The notes: generated by a model not told the origin, from the letters alone. DNA of 64,000 nucleotides from Undaria pinnatifida (GCA_012845835.1 JABAKD010000019.1:5432994-5496993), one strand, 5' to 3'. Shown: positions 34,670-45,618, counted from the first letter of the stretch. Program-made: numbers and translations.

Positions 34670-34805
34670 CCCTTATAGTGCTGGCTTATATAGTGCCTAA
34701 CTTTTTTATAGTGCCGGTTAAATCGCTTTCGTCAATAGAAACTAATAAAACTATACAAATAGTGCCGGTATCCTGCCGATATATATTCTCCGGCACATAC
34801 TAGCA
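34670..34805 (+). repeat. Dispersed TAGTGCCGGT repeat, copy 3
   Basis: It matches 8080-8215 with tagtgccggttaaatcgc, an AT-rich middle and tagtgccggtatc. A related tail continues near 34850 (aaatcccgcattattata...). Confidence 0.55.
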
Positions 34806-35295
34806 CTACCGAGGCGACCGCAATCCCGAAAATGTGGAAATCCCGCATTATTATATAGGGGATGGGGGTATCTGTAACCGGCAAGATTCCTACCGCCGTG
34901 ATCGTGTGATCGTCGTAGAGCTGCTTTCATGGGCGTGTTGTGGAGCGCCAGATCGGAGATCACACAGAGACAGCACACACAACAGCACCACCACCGCGCG
35001 TGACGTAGAATGAAGCCTGGGATGGTCCCCCGATAGACCAACAACCAGACGATGCGGATCAACTTTTTTATCTGAACTCGCAGCGGCTGGCCAGATGATT
35101 TTCCGACAAACGTTGATGGGATCGCTTACCTACACGCCTCGTACGCCGTCTTGCTGGCGTAGTTGGGTAATAAGAGGCATTTGATTGCTTGTACTGGTAT
35201 TTTTTTTTCTTTATGCGCTGTGGGCTGCCTGTCCAACCTCTGCCGCCCCTCGCTTCTGACACAAGGGAACACCGACTGAGTGATGGCTCTCGCAG

Positions 35296-35483
35296 GCGTG
35301 TTAGCGTTCCGCAAAAGGCAGAGCCTGCCGATCGGCCCGAAGCCAAGGCTCAGCGTCGCCGACGCGCTTGCCGCAGACGACCTACTAGATGAAGAGCGAA
35401 GCAAAGCTGAGGAGAAGGGGGCAGAAGGAGAGAACCCCCTTTACACGGGGGGCGGGGGGGGGAGTCCTGGCGCAAAGGTGTCG
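35296..35483 (+). CDS. NPLY/coiled-coil gene, exon A
   Basis: An open stretch after a CTCGCAG acceptor ends at tcg/GTGAGT in phase 0. It encodes AFRKRQSLPIGPKPRLSVAD, an acidic helix (ADDLLDEERSKAEEKGAEGE) and ENPLYTGGGGGSPGAKVS. The NPLY motif followed by glycines is shared with exons at 38548 and 38981, so these belong to one gene or one exon family. NPxY motifs are known PTB-domain docking sites in animals; I claim only the resemblance. An ATG at 35283 could be the start instead. Confidence 0.5.
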
Positions 35484-35739
35484 GTGAGTGTGTGCTCATA
35501 CGCGCACGCATGATGTACTTCTCCGAGTATTCGCATGAGTACATAGTCATACCAGGTACCTCGGTACTGCTACTGCTGCGCAGTAAGAACCCCAACAACG
35601 TACTTGGTACTGCTACTGCTGTGCGGTACGAACGAACGTACTTGGTATGTGCGCGAGTACTGTCATGCACTCCCACGACCTAAAGCCAAATCTAAAATCT
35701 TACGGTATGGTTAACTCTTGTTTCAGAACCGCACCCACA

Positions 35740-36190
35740 CTCGTTTTGGTTTCCAAACGGCTTGGAATCAGTGTACTCGTACACGAACGACTGACAAGTA
35801 TCATCGCTATAGACTAGACTATACCGAACGAACGGCGAAGTCTCACCAAAAAAAAATTTCGTGCGTTGCTTGCTGAATGAGGAACGTTGCTGCAACAATC
35901 CGAAAAATAAAACATGCGCACATCCTTCCCCCCTGGCAGCATCCAGCGAGAGAGTCGCCGACCTATATCTACAGTCGGTACGTGTGGATCCCATGTCTTT
36001 CATGAGTAATGTACGAAAGAACCCGCGTGGCCGACGTATTTTTTCACGTAGCGTTATACTACACCTTGCACAAAGTAATGTGTACTCGAAGTCCCGAAAT
36101 GGCATTGCTTGCTTCCTGGCCGAGGAACGTTCAACAAACCGAAAAAAAGCATGCGCTTCACCCCTGGAGGCACCGGGAGGGGGGAAAGTA
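35740..36190 (+). repeat. Two-copy direct repeat, ~150-200 bp
   Basis: Two copies share gtgtactcg..., ttgcttg..., gaggaacgtt...caac, ccgaaaaa..catgcgc and cccctgg.gca. They are spaced about 240 bp apart (35770-35945 and 36080-36185). Confidence 0.65.
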
Positions 36191-36297
36191 ACCAGCTGCC
36201 GGTATACCTGGTACTTTTTTTTCGAAAATGACAGGGCTCACCTTAGCAACCCAAAACCGTCGGAACTCTTGTTGAGAAATGCATTTTGTTAGTACAC

Positions 36298-36355
36298 CTA
36301 GGCCCGTGGGATGGCTTGTTCTCATCGTGGGATGGCTTATTCTCATCGGGTTTGC
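36298..36355 (+). repeat. Fragments of GAGTCGTCCCACGG-type termini
   Basis: Two adjacent cgtgggatggct motifs resemble the ends of the MITE family described at 47698-48107. Confidence 0.4.
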
Positions 36356-36504
36356 ACTTTCAGTTTCGCTCAAAGTCCTTGATGCAAGTAGCTTATAGAG
36401 GACGCGTGCTACGATGGAGGTGCACCAGTTTTTTCTCTGAGGATCCTCATTTCGGGAGCTTAAGACGTGTCCATCCCAAAAATTGATTTAGAGAAAAAAA
36501 AAAA

Positions 36505-36690
36505 AACTGCTACGTGCGATACCGGATGAAAAATCCCATGGCCTAGGTACACGACGAAAATCACCATGAAAAAGAAAAAATGACCTATTTCCGACGATTT
36601 GGGGCTAAGGAGTGTCTTAGTCATTCAGAAACCCTTTCAGGCGAAAAGTGCGATAACCTCTATCGTAGCACGCGTCATAGAGCTCCTCCA
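36505..36690 (+). repeat. Dispersed repeat with cctaggtat...acctctatcgta blocks, copy 1
   Basis: Shared blocks are atggcctaggtacac, cgacgatttgggg.taaggag, cattcagaaac and gcgaaaagtgc...acctctatcgtagcacgcg. Related copies lie at 48640-48800, 52075-52227, 55150-55490 and 56865-57050. Confidence 0.6.
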
Positions 36691-36894
36691 AGCGAGGGGT
36701 AGTATTAGAAAAAAAAATGTGGCGTATCTCTGCTGTAGCATGTCTAAAACCTAGGTGCACAAAAGCGGTACGTAGCCAGTCGCGCGAGCGTCTCCTAGAA
36801 CCTGAAATGAGAAGCCCCAAAAAGCGACCCCCCCCCCCCCGCGCGCGCCCATCGTATAGCAAACACTCCACGACGCGTGTATAGCAAACACCTC

Positions 36895-37045
36895 GCGCCG
36901 CTTTGCTCGCGCTTGGTGCACGCGATGTCGTCTGCCTGGCCAGTGAAAGCCTGACGTGCTCCGTCCCGAAATTGAAGGGATTCGAGGGTCTGCGGTCGTG
37001 CGACTGCGGCTATGCATGAAAGAGGTATACCCTCCCTCCCGCACC
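36895..37045 (+). mobile_element. Poly(C)-tailed short retroposon, copy 3 (5'-truncated)
   Basis: Contains gctcgcgcttggtgcacgcg, gaaagcctgacgtgctccgt, gagggtctgcggtcgtgcga and ctatgcatgaaagaggtata; the tail is ccctccctccc. Confidence 0.65.
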
Positions 37046-37299
37046 CCTCCATGCCATACCGCAGCCTTCGTCCTCGACCGGCTTGACGTTCTACCTCGTC
37101 ATGCGTCATCGCATAGTACTAGCACACTAACTGGGGGGGGGGTGTATCAACTCCTCCCAAAAGGCGTTGGAACACTTGGAACCAGGAACGACAGTTTTTT
37201 TTGCTTCCCGTTGGTTAGTTATCAAAAGCGAATAGATTTCCTGGCGTTCCCACCCTGACCGCAAATTTTTGGAGGAGGAAGAGTATGTCCCAGAGAGTA

Positions 37300-37571
37300 G
37301 ATTCATCCCACGGCAGAGGTTGCTCTCTTTGGGGGCAAAGCGTCTCCGTCCGATTGAGCTTCTCGAGTGAGGAACTACCGACTGGTCTGACGCTTTTGCG
37401 GTTACTATTTTTTCTAGGACTTCGTAGGGCGTAGTAGAAGCGTTGTTCCGGGCTGCTCGAACTGTGTGCCTTCGAAGTCATGTTTCGGTTTTTGATACGC
37501 GGAAATCCTCGTGTTAGGAGCTCAGAAAATTCTTGGAATCTGCTGCGCCCCTCCCTTCCATGGGATGGCTC
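37300..37571. mobile_element. MITE-like element, GTCCCACGG termini, copy 1
   Basis: The ends gattcatcccacggcagagg and (reverse) gagccatcccatgg form inverted termini related to those at 47698-48107. Internal ttgagcttctcgagtgagg is shared with that copy. Confidence 0.55.
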
Positions 37572-37599
37572 TGTAGTTAATCTTGTTCAGCAAAACGGA

Positions 37600-37863
37600 A
37601 CGGCCCACTTTGAACGAGATTTGCGGCACCGATTGGTGCTGGGAGTGGTTCTTCATACGCTAGAGGCCCACGAGGGTACGGGTGCAAATGGAATGACTTG
37701 GGACTCACGGGGTGAAGCTTATGTGGACGCCGTAGGGCTCGCCCGCGGCAGGAGCCACGCGATCCCGCCATGGCCTGACCAGGAGGCCTACGAGGCAAAC
37801 GACTGGGTTGCGAAATCAGGCGACATATATGTTAAGGCAAAAGTGTGGCACCGATGTTCGTAG
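37600..37863 (+). CDS. Unrecognised open frame
   Basis: An open segment of ordinary composition contains NGMTWDSRGEAYVDAVG and EAYEANDWVAKSGDIYVKAK and ends at TAG. I recognise no family and see no partner exons. It may be an exon, a transposon remnant or chance. Confidence 0.2.
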   Translation, partial: TAHFERDLRHRLVLGVVLHTLEAHEGTGANGMTWDSRGEAYVDAVGLARGRSHAIPPWPDQEAYEANDWVAKSGDIYVKAKVWHRCS

Positions 37864-38547
37864 AAGTCTCAACAGCCTTCGTCAAGCCACGAGGGCAATA
37901 CCACAACTTCTAAATCTGCCCCGCCGGTGCCGCTTGGATGGCTATTAAAAGCACCGTCTTCTAAGAGGCTTTCCGTGGGATGTATTTTCGTGTGAAGTTG
38001 TTCTCTGTGTCAAGAGCAATCTCTGCCCACGTGACGGTACCCCTGCCCCGAAGTCGAGCTGCACGGTCCCGCCACAATCGTCAGTTGAGCTATTTTTCTG
38101 TTCGGGTCGGTAGCCCAGAAACCACCAGTTCACATCGGACACAAACAGGTTGGAATGGAACGAACGGATGCGAACAGCCCTCGTTCCATTCCAACCGTTC
38201 CGACGAGGTAAAACTAAGTTAGGACACACTCTGAGGGTTGCCCGACTCTCTGTCACCTGAATCTACGGAGACTCCTCGACCACTTTCAGTGCAATGAGAT
38301 ACGGTATCCTGCAACTCTGGTATCCTGCACCTCTGGAACGGCTACCGTTCACGCAGATGTTCACGAGAAGATATGACTTTGCAACTAACGGCAGAAAGTG
38401 TGCCTGCGACCCACATGTCGCCCGTTCGAAACGTACCCTTCTACTTCTTGCCACGTGCCATCCCACCTTTCACCTAAAGATATCGCTTGTGTGAACCATC
38501 GTCGTTCTACTTTGCTTGCGTATCTTGGCATTCCAATCACAAAACAG

Positions 38548-38664
38548 GATGCCCGAGACGCCGGTTGGGAGGGTGTGGGAGAAAAGCGAGGAAGCGGAAC
38601 GCTAGGCGGCTCGAACCCTCTTTACAAGGGCCGCGATAATGCCGGCGGCGGCGCAAAGGGCTCG
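38548..38664 (+). CDS. NPLY/coiled-coil gene, NPLY exon copy 1
   Basis: This 117-bp exon in phase 0-0 lies between AAAACAG and tcg/GTGAGT. It encodes 39 residues: DARDAGWEGVGEKRGSGTLG, then GSNPLYKGRDNAGGGAKGS. The NPLYK motif sits two thirds along. Because it is symmetric, skipping or inclusion would keep the frame. It is duplicated 433 bp downstream with its flanks. It resembles the end of exon A. Function unknown. Confidence 0.65.
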
Positions 38665-38980
38665 GTGAGTTGCACCCGTATTATGTATTCACCGTAACCT
38701 CACTCCGAAATGGCGTTGTTAAGGAGGGACGTAAGTCATGAGTAGCCATATATTATAGATGCGTATTGTACGGTATCCAACGCCTTTGGAGCGGCTACCA
38801 TTCATACGAACCTTCTCGAGAAGGCATGACTTTACAACGATAGAAAGTGTACCTGCAACCTGCGACTCATACGCCACCCACATTTGAAACTTGCGGTTCT
38901 ACTAATTGTCACGTGCCATCCCACCTCTCACCTAATTGTATTACCCGTTGAAACCATCGCCGTTTCCAATCACAAAACAG

Positions 38981-39097
38981 GATGCTCGAGATGCCGGTTG
39001 GGAGGGTGTAGGAGAAAAACGAGGAAGTGGAACGCTAGGCAGCTCGAACCCCCTATACAAGGGCCGCGATACCGGCGGCGGCGGCGCAGAGGGCTCG
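38981..39097 (+). CDS. NPLY/coiled-coil gene, NPLY exon copy 2
   Basis: It is the same length, phases and splice sites as the exon at 38548-38664, encoding DARDAGWEGVGEKRGSGTLG then SSNPLYKGRDTGGGGAEGS. Only five of 39 residues differ, all in the glycine-rich half or next to the NPLY motif. Both copies could be spliced in series, giving two NPLY motifs, or used as alternatives. Confidence 0.65.
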
Positions 39098-39165
39098 GTG
39101 AGTTACACCCGTATTATGTACGAACTGTAACCTTGTTCCGAGATGGCCTTGTTAAAGAACGCCAT

Positions 39166-40680
39166 AAGTCATTATCAGCCACATGTTATTATAGGTAAAT
39201 ATTTGTGAATCTACGTCAGCTGTTTCATGGATTTGACAGCATGCTAATACACTATGACATTCGCTCTCCATGTTCTGATTTGACCTTATGGTTTGGGCGG
39301 GCCATGGCCATGTTGACAGGTACGTAAAATAGCGCAAACACAGCGCAGAACAGGGGTCTTTACCGACGTCAACACGCTTAATTCCAGGTAAAGAACCAAA
39401 ATACAGTTCGCTTTTACATTATTATACAGGGATTTTTTTAGGCGTTTTTTTTTGTGTGTGTGTTTTCGTGTTCTTTTGTTTTTGCGAATCACGAGAGGGG
39501 GCGTCGACCCAACCCTAACCTTGACCCTAGCTCTAACCCTAATCCTATCCCGCGCTAAGGCTCCGGCCCGCGCGCTGCTTGGAAGCGCGTTTTGGAAAAT
39601 CTGATGAAAAAAAATGGTCGGACCACCTCAAAAAATCGAAATATAAATTGGTGCTTTATCTGGTATGTACCTGGTAGGTTTTGTGGGTAAAGGAACAGCG
39701 AAACTGCTGCTGGTACAGGGCACGTAGTGGGAAACATAAATACTGACCAAGGCGAGGTTTCTCGTTTGGGAGAGGGGGCGTTCTGCCCTAACTTCAGCAT
39801 AACTTCAGTAAAACATCTCACGCATTTGTTATATTTCTGTAAAACACCAGCCCGCCCTTCGCCTGCCCGTCTTGTTGCCATAGACCTTAGTACTGTACCT
39901 GGTAGTTGTCACGGCTAAAGGCCTACCGTCACAAGGCAGGACAGGCGGTTCACATGTGCAATTTTTGGTCCAATCCATGTATGGGGTTGGTCCCTTTACG
40001 AGGAGGGGAGGATTGCCCGCGCCACCGCCATGAGGCGCGCACGAGGCAGAAGACCAGATGCAAAGTATATTGCATCAGGTAGACAAAATCAAGTCGTTAG
40101 TAAAGTAAGTGGGTTCCACCATACCTCCCACCGTGCATACGCACCGTGAACATCGGTAATTGGGACCACCGATCATCATGTCAGTGTGTCATCAATCAAC
40201 CATCTCCGTAGATGATATGCAGTTACACCCGCCAAGAGTCAACACGCGAATTACCAGCAGACCATGGGTCTTGCGCTGAGTAGATATTTGGGCGTTCAAC
40301 TTCCGCCGGAAGGAATGGCTCATACCAGGAATACCTTTGGTGCTTAGTGCATGCACAAGCATGAACAGAAGTGTAGGTAGGTGCAGATCCTAGCTCCCAA
40401 ACGATGTGCAACGACCCTTGCACGCGACATGCTTTTGATGCGGTATGATACTTTTGTGTCGTCGAGTCGTCAATCGATGCGATGCGCGGCCGTAGCGCGA
40501 TAGGTCTCCGCACCAGGTCTGCCTCGAGCATTTTGAATGATGTGTTGAACTAGTATGAGTTAAAAATGAATCGAACCCTCCACCATACAAATCCTCCTGT
40601 GTAATCTCTTATCCTGCTTCTTTTTTTGTCTTTGCCGCGCGCCATCATTTAATAATGGCAATAGCAGGGTGGTCATGACA
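39166..40680. other. Intron-like unassigned DNA
   Basis: A few telomere-like aaccctaa motifs lie at 39510-39545 and TACCTGGTA 9-mers at about 39667 and 39894. No exon is supported. Confidence 0.4.
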
Positions 40681-40683
40681 CTT

Positions 40684-40766
40684 GGGAGGGTGTGGGAGAA
40701 GGGCGGGGAAGCGGAACACTGGATTCCATACTCGGCGCGAACCCCCTGTTCAGGGGCCAAGGCGCG
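40684..40766 (+). pseudogene. Diverged third NPLY exon copy
   Basis: Reads WEGVGEGRGSGTLDSILGAN then PLFRGQGA up to a GTAAGC donor in phase 0. It matches WEGVGEKRGSGTLG..NPLYKGRD of the two upstream exons with a small insertion and Y to F in the motif. The acceptor side is not conserved, so I call it a relic, though the donor looks usable. Confidence 0.55.
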
Positions 40767-41032
40767 GTAAGCTTCGCCAGTATTTAATAGCTATAGCAGC
40801 TACAACAGCTATAAAACCTCATGCAATACGTATAATACATATAATACATATCATACATATATTACGTGCAATACCTACAGTATAATACCTATAATAGCTT
40901 TCACACGTCGGACATATCAGATCCATCTTGATGATCTGTGTGCCACAGACCCCAGGTCTACATGATCTGTTTGCCACAGCTCATGTTACCGGGTGAGAGC
41001 CGCGTAGTCAGAATTATCCGTTAATGGCACGT

Positions 41033-41279
41033 GAGTCGTCCCACGCCATAGTTTCTGAGGTCCTAGATTGAGGAGCTCAATGAATGTATCACCCAAAACT
41101 AAATTCGAAAAAGCCGTTCGTTCGCGCAACCCGACCGACCAACATTTCTGTGTGCTACGTACATGGTCCTAAACAAAAAATATGCCCGTGAAATGATCAG
41201 ACTGCTGTAAGCGATGGTTACACACGTGAGGAGCTAACGTTTTGGCCAAAAAGTTCAAGCACCTAACGTGGGATGACTC
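41033..41279. mobile_element. MITE-like element, GTCCCACGG termini, copy 2
   Basis: Starts GAGTCGTCCCACG and ends ...cgtgggatgactc (inverted). Internal blocks gaggagctca and cgcaacccgacc are shared with 47698-48107. Confidence 0.65.
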
Positions 41280-41319
41280 ACATATTTCGTCGGTTGGATC
41301 TGTGCTGAACGAATTCTTC

Positions 41320-41545
41320 ATTTGATCTGTATGATCTGTATGATCTGTATGATCTGTATGATCTGTATGATCTGTATGATATGTATGATATGTATGATCA
41401 GCGTGATATTTATGATCTGTATGATCTGTATGATCTGTATGATATGTATAATCGGTATGACCTGTATGATCTGTATGATATGTATGATATGTATCATATG
41501 TATGATCTGTATCTGTATGATCTTTGTAATCTGTCCGATGTTTGT
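41320..41545 (+). repeat. 10-bp tandem array (TATGATCTGT)n
   Basis: More than 20 units of tatgatctgt, with atgatatgta variants, fill the interval. It is open on both strands (MICMIC... on plus, HTDHTDH... on minus) because the unit lacks stops in those frames. I reject it as coding. Confidence 0.9.
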
Positions 41546-41881
41546 ATAGATGCCTTGATACCTTGGTTCCGAGACACGGCATGTGTTTTCGCTCCTGTCA
41601 CGGTGGGTGGTGTGTATGTTTTATAAGTCCCCTAAGTCCGCATGTCTGATCGCCATATCACCGGCAAAAGGTGTATGTACTCCTCTACGCGTTAAACGCC
41701 ATCGCTGACTGTGGGTATATCGTGGTGCTACCTTTCACTGCAACACGCTTCTGCGGTCGGAGACAAAAGAAATGCGTCGCAAAACGTGAACATCGTTGAA
41801 CACAGAATTACAACGCCTTGACAACAGGGAAAACAACACGTGGCTGACGCTATGATGATGGTGTTGTATTTTGTGTATCAG

Positions 41882-41953
41882 GCTGCTGCGGTGGGAGACA
41901 AGAATCGACGGCGCAGCACGAGAGCGTCTTTGACAGAAGCCGAGCTTCAACAG
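41882..41953 (+). CDS. NPLY/coiled-coil gene, exon B
   Basis: This 72-bp phase 0-0 exon lies between tttgtgtatcag and a consensus GTAAGT donor. It encodes AAAVGDKNRRRSTRASLTEA then ELQQ: a basic stretch followed by a short helix. It is a good exon by splice sites and GC content against an AT-rich surround. It is assigned to the same gene by position, strand and phase. Confidence 0.55.
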
Positions 41954-42152
41954 GTAAGTGCCTTGCGCGAAAAAACGACGCCAAACACTCGGTAGGATAC
42001 GCAGGAAGGAAAGAGAAAAAAAAACGGAAGTAGTAGCATTGTGGGATGTTCGAGGTGAAACAAATAATCAAATTGTGTCACTTTTGGGCGATTGGCACCA
42101 ACGATTGGCACTAACGCCGCACATCGTCGGACACCAACAAAATAACAACTAG

Positions 42153-42202
42153 CGACTCCCCACGCTCGAGGAAGACGATCGAGAGACAGACGCGACAAGC
42201 AC
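42153..42202 (+). CDS. NPLY/coiled-coil gene, possible exon C
   Basis: A 50-bp stretch between aacaactag and GTAAGT reads RLPTLEEDDRETDATS in phase 0 and exits in phase 2. The donor is a perfect consensus; the acceptor has no clear pyrimidine tract. The next good exon (45652) enters in phase 0, so either another exon lies between or this one is not real. Confidence 0.35.
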
Positions 42203-42715
42203 GTAAGTATTTTCGTTTATGTTCGGCTCGCGCAGCAGAAGCGTCACCAAACAGGGTTCCAGAGAGGGGGGGGAGGGGGTAACATAACTTTTTGTATTTT
42301 TACATAGTACACGGTTCCCCGTCGGGATGTGATTTGCCTTGCAAACCCGGTGGGCATCACAAGTTGGAAAGGGGGGAACACATGCGATTCCTATGAGCTG
42401 CATATACCAGGTATAGCGTAAAGCAAACTCTTGAAAAAATATATAGAAGAAAAACAATTAGCCACCGCCCAAGTAACCGGGCAAACAACTCCGACTATTT
42501 CACGGCTGAAACGAGTTTAGGACTTAGCCTGTTTGTGATCATGACTGGAAAGCTGAGTGTACGAAAGGTACATTCCAGTGCACACCATGAGAGGTTCGGG
42601 TCGCTGGCTTCGCGCCCAAGAAGAGTGGAAGCTTTTGAGACGAGTTACGTTCCTCTTTGCACGAGCGAGTGCCACCACCTATATTCGACGCTGTTAAGAG
42701 TGTCTAGAAATATTC

Positions 42716-42855
42716 GATGAAAAAATCGACGATTAGGGGGAATGCCTAACCCTCTGCACGATAAAAACGATGGCAAGTACCGGAGGGAAGAAGGGATGGC
42801 GCCTGTGACCGCAACTTGTCCAGAATATGGAAGGAAAAAGCGATAAATAAATAAA
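42716..42855 (+). mobile_element. tRNA-derived SINE, 5'-truncated copy
   Basis: Contains gatgaaaaaatcgacga, gcacgataaaaacgatggcaag and cgcctgtgaccgcaacttgt..agaatatggaagg, matching the last half of the family. Confidence 0.6.
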
Positions 42856-43094
42856 AAACTAACTCATTCCAGGCACCCACCGTCAGACGAATCTTGCCAA
42901 ATAAATAGCTTCAGCTGTTGGTGCGCAAGCAGCGACCAGGTTAGCTATTTTGGGAGCGTTTAGGGACGAAACAAATGCCTTCCGTGGTTTTTCGCTCGAA
43001 GCTCCAATTAATCCCCGGAAACCCGAAAAGGCGCTTCTGTCGGCCGGGCATTGTGGTGTTGAAAACAAAACAAGGCTTGTGGCATCTCCTGTGA

Positions 43095-43255
43095 GATAGG
43101 CTATCGAAACATGTTTGCACTTTTTAAACAAAATAATGAAGACTCCCCGAATTCGCCATAACCCATTTTTCCAAGCTGCGTGCGATACTTTGATCGCGCG
43201 CGCTGTATACGGCAATGTGCGCGTCCACTCGTGAAGGGTATAGGTCGGTGACAGT
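43095..43255 (+). repeat. Dispersed repeat with gcgatactttgatcgcgcg block, copy 3
   Basis: Blocks gcgtgcgatactttgatcgc and gtataggtcggtgac match 22780-22840. Confidence 0.45.
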
Positions 43256-43569
43256 CCATAGTGTTATTAACAGTTGCGCGGTCGTGCATATGTATAGAGA
43301 GGTCTATACCACCCGAAGCAACGATGGGAGATGCTGCTATACCAACACCACCCAGCATGGCGATGGGAAAATGCTGCTATACTCAACGATGCCCACCGTA
43401 ATGATGGGAAATACTGTTGAACCAATCAAATCTTCGACGGTTTCGTCGGGCCCTTCGCTGTATCAACCAATCAGATCCTGGGGCAAGCGAGAATACTTCC
43501 GGGGGCCAGGAACAGTCAGCAGGCATTGGCGCCTTCAGCAGGGGCGATGGTGGTGGGGTCATCCAAGCA

Positions 43570-43795
43570 GCTCACCGAAAAGGCCAGCAAACAAGTGAGT
43601 GAGAAAAAAAAGCAGAAAACGGTTCACTCAGTGCTTGGAAACCACACAACCTGCTCACCAAAATGGCCACCAACCAAATGAGCGAGAAAAAAAAAGCGGA
43701 AAAACTTCACGTAGTGCTTGGAAACCACGCAACCTGCTCACCCAAAAAACGGCCACCAAACAAGTGAGTGTTAAAACGTACCATAGACACTCTTG
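43570..43795 (+). repeat. Three-copy tandem repeat, ~75-80 bp
   Basis: Units carry ctcacc.aaaa.ggcca.caaacaagtgag followed by gcggaaaa..ttcac..agtgcttggaaaccac. The first unit could end an exon (SSKQLTEKASKQ before GTGAGT), so each unit brings its own potential donor site. Confidence 0.75.
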
Positions 43796-43929
43796 CTTAG
43801 TTACTTAGAAACCATCCTGCTTACGAACACAGCGGACAAGCAAAAGTGAGAAACGCGGAAACGTTAACTTATTGCTGACGGACCCCACAGTACTCAGAAT
43901 CCACGACATTCACGAAAACCTACATTCCC

Positions 43930-44290
43930 CCCTGCTTTTAATAACCGCATTTTATCTAGCCCCACTCAGCTTGGCCGTGCTCGTGTCTTGGTTGGGCATG
44001 ACACCCGTCACCTTCTCGACTTGCTGGTCGGCAACCCGGAAGTCGCCCACCATGCGAAACCCCCCCTTTATTCGGCGTAGCCATATAACCGCACTAGCCC
44101 ACACGGCCCGCATATTGCGGAAAACAAGCCCCAGCGCCGCCAACGAGGCCATGCACGCTGCCAGCCAGGCGGTTTTGGTCCTGATTGATATGATATGTCC
44201 CCCCGCAGTATTGGAAAGAGCTACCCCGCTGTTTTTTTATACGCCTGAAGGCCGACAAGCAAGAAAACGCGGGAATATTCGATTTTAATG
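43930..44290 (-). mobile_element. Ty3/gypsy-type reverse-transcriptase fossil fragment
   Basis: On minus the sequence reads IWLRRIKGGFRMVGDFR followed by QQVEKVTGVMPNQ. This is the beginning of a gypsy-type RT domain, where family members have GFRMV-DYR and PGVMPN. Only this small part is left, without terminal repeats, so it is an old, broken fragment inside an intron of the plus-strand gene. Confidence 0.65.
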
Positions 44291-44354
44291 GTTTGAACCA
44301 CGCCACGCGGCTCTCCCTATTTTTGGCACCCTTGATCCGTACACCGCCCATCCA

Positions 44355-44510
44355 TGGAGGGAGGGGCAGGGGTGTACTCGATGTTCATGCATAGCCGAAA
44401 TCTTATTATCGTTGACCCTAGCATCCCCACAATGTCGGGAGGGAGCACGTCGGGTTTTCACCGACCAGGCGGATATCGCGTGCACCAAGCACGAAGCACC
44501 GTGAAGAGGG
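44355..44510 (-). mobile_element. Poly(C)-tailed short retroposon, copy 4 (5'-truncated)
   Basis: On minus: cttcgtgcttggtgcacgcgat, gaaaacccgacgtgctccc, then ctatgcatgaacat and gagtacacccctgcccctccc. Confidence 0.65.
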
Positions 44511-44514
44511 CAGT

Positions 44515-45385
44515 GGGGAAGAGGGTGGCGAAGGAGGGGAGGGGCGAGGGGGGGGGGGCTGTTGCTGGGGGGGGGTTCTGATGGAGGGAGTGAGGGTGGG
44601 GTGGGGTGGGGTGGGGAGAGACAACATGCTTCCGTAGGCACATGAACCCTGCGCACGCCAACTTCAGACACAGGGACCCCTCCAAACTGACCGTTGTCAC
44701 GAGAAATTATCTCATGCACAACCTTTCTCCCATCGCTTCGACTCCACAACAGGCACTACTCGTACTTTGTGGTTGATCGAGTAGGCAGGAACGTCTCGCT
44801 TGGTCTACAGCGTTTTGCGCTTGCGAAGTGGCGCGCAGTGCCTTTCTACCAGCTAAAGTTTTTTTTATTGTTTCGCCTCCGTTGTTTGTCCGTCGCCCGA
44901 TTAAAGCGTTAGCGCTGCCTATTCCTCGCAGGTAGTTTTACTTGGTTACTTTCATGTTGCTCTGGAGCTGGGGCTTCACCGTCCTTTGTGGGAACCACCG
45001 AAAATTGTATTGTTCATGTGCGGCTCACTAACCTGTCTATAGCTTTTTTCAAGCGCACACTTCGGGCTGTGGTTAGCTTAAACCGGGGGGTGTCGCAACT
45101 TGTAGGGGAGGGGGGGGGGGACTCTTGAAAACCAAACAAGAAGAAAAGCTAACCCGCAAGCAACTCGGCGAGCAACACCGACCAGCCCAGACGAGTTTAT
45201 CGCTTCGCACATTTGATGCGCTCGCCACGAACGTGCTTTTTTTATTCACAGTCTGTAGCTGAGCCACCAAACGGGGGTATTTCTGGCGGTCTTTCCTGAC
45301 ACCGAACGGTAGTGCACGTATAAACTAACAGAAGCAAAAGCGATCACGGTTATGTCCGTGCCAGTCACCTCCCCCAAAGAGGACC
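44515..45385. other. Intron-like unassigned DNA with G-rich and C-rich parts
   Basis: There is a G-rich stretch at 44520-44620 and no supported exon. Confidence 0.4.
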
Positions 45386-45389
45386 AAGG

Positions 45390-45618
45390 ATTGATACCCC
45401 TCCCCCCCCTCCCCCCCTCTCCCTCCCCATCTCCATCCCCCTGCCCTGCCCCCCCCGCCCTCCCCCTGCTCCCCCCCATCCCCCTCTCCCCCCCCCCCCC
45501 CCCCCCCCCGGCCCCTTCTTCCCCTCTCCCCCCCCCCCCCTCCCCCTCCCCTTTCCCGTCCCCGTCGGGTTCCCCTCGTCTTCCCCCTCCCTCTCCTCCC
45601 CCTCCCCCCCGCCGCTCC
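45390..45618 (+). repeat. ~230-bp pyrimidine tract before exon D
   Basis: Nearly pure C/T (cccctccccc-type) sequence ends about 35 bp before the acceptor of the exon at 45652. It gives long proline-rich shadow frames on plus and glycine-rich ones on minus. It may act as an oversized polypyrimidine tract. Confidence 0.85.

Larger units (their letters stand above)
38300..39165 (+). repeat. Tandem duplication of ~430 bp carrying the NPLY exon
   Basis: Segments 38300-38733 and 38734-39165 align along most of their length. Shared blocks include tacggtatcc, ggctacc.ttca, cacgtgccatcccacct, the whole exon and the following intron start cacccgtattatgta. The exon parts are more alike than the intron parts. 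Confidence 0.85.

Noticed and set aside
38548-39097. Integrin beta tail homology of the NPLY exons
   Set aside because: Only the NPLYK word is shared. The surrounding residues do not match integrin tails well enough, and no integrin ectodomain is nearby.
41320-41545. CRISPR-like array
   Set aside because: The unit is a simple 10-bp tandem repeat without spacers, and the window is eukaryotic.
41169-41582. Histidine/aspartate/threonine-rich minus frame and MIC-repeat plus frame
   Set aside because: Both result from the 10-bp tandem array lacking stop codons, and there is no splice or start context.
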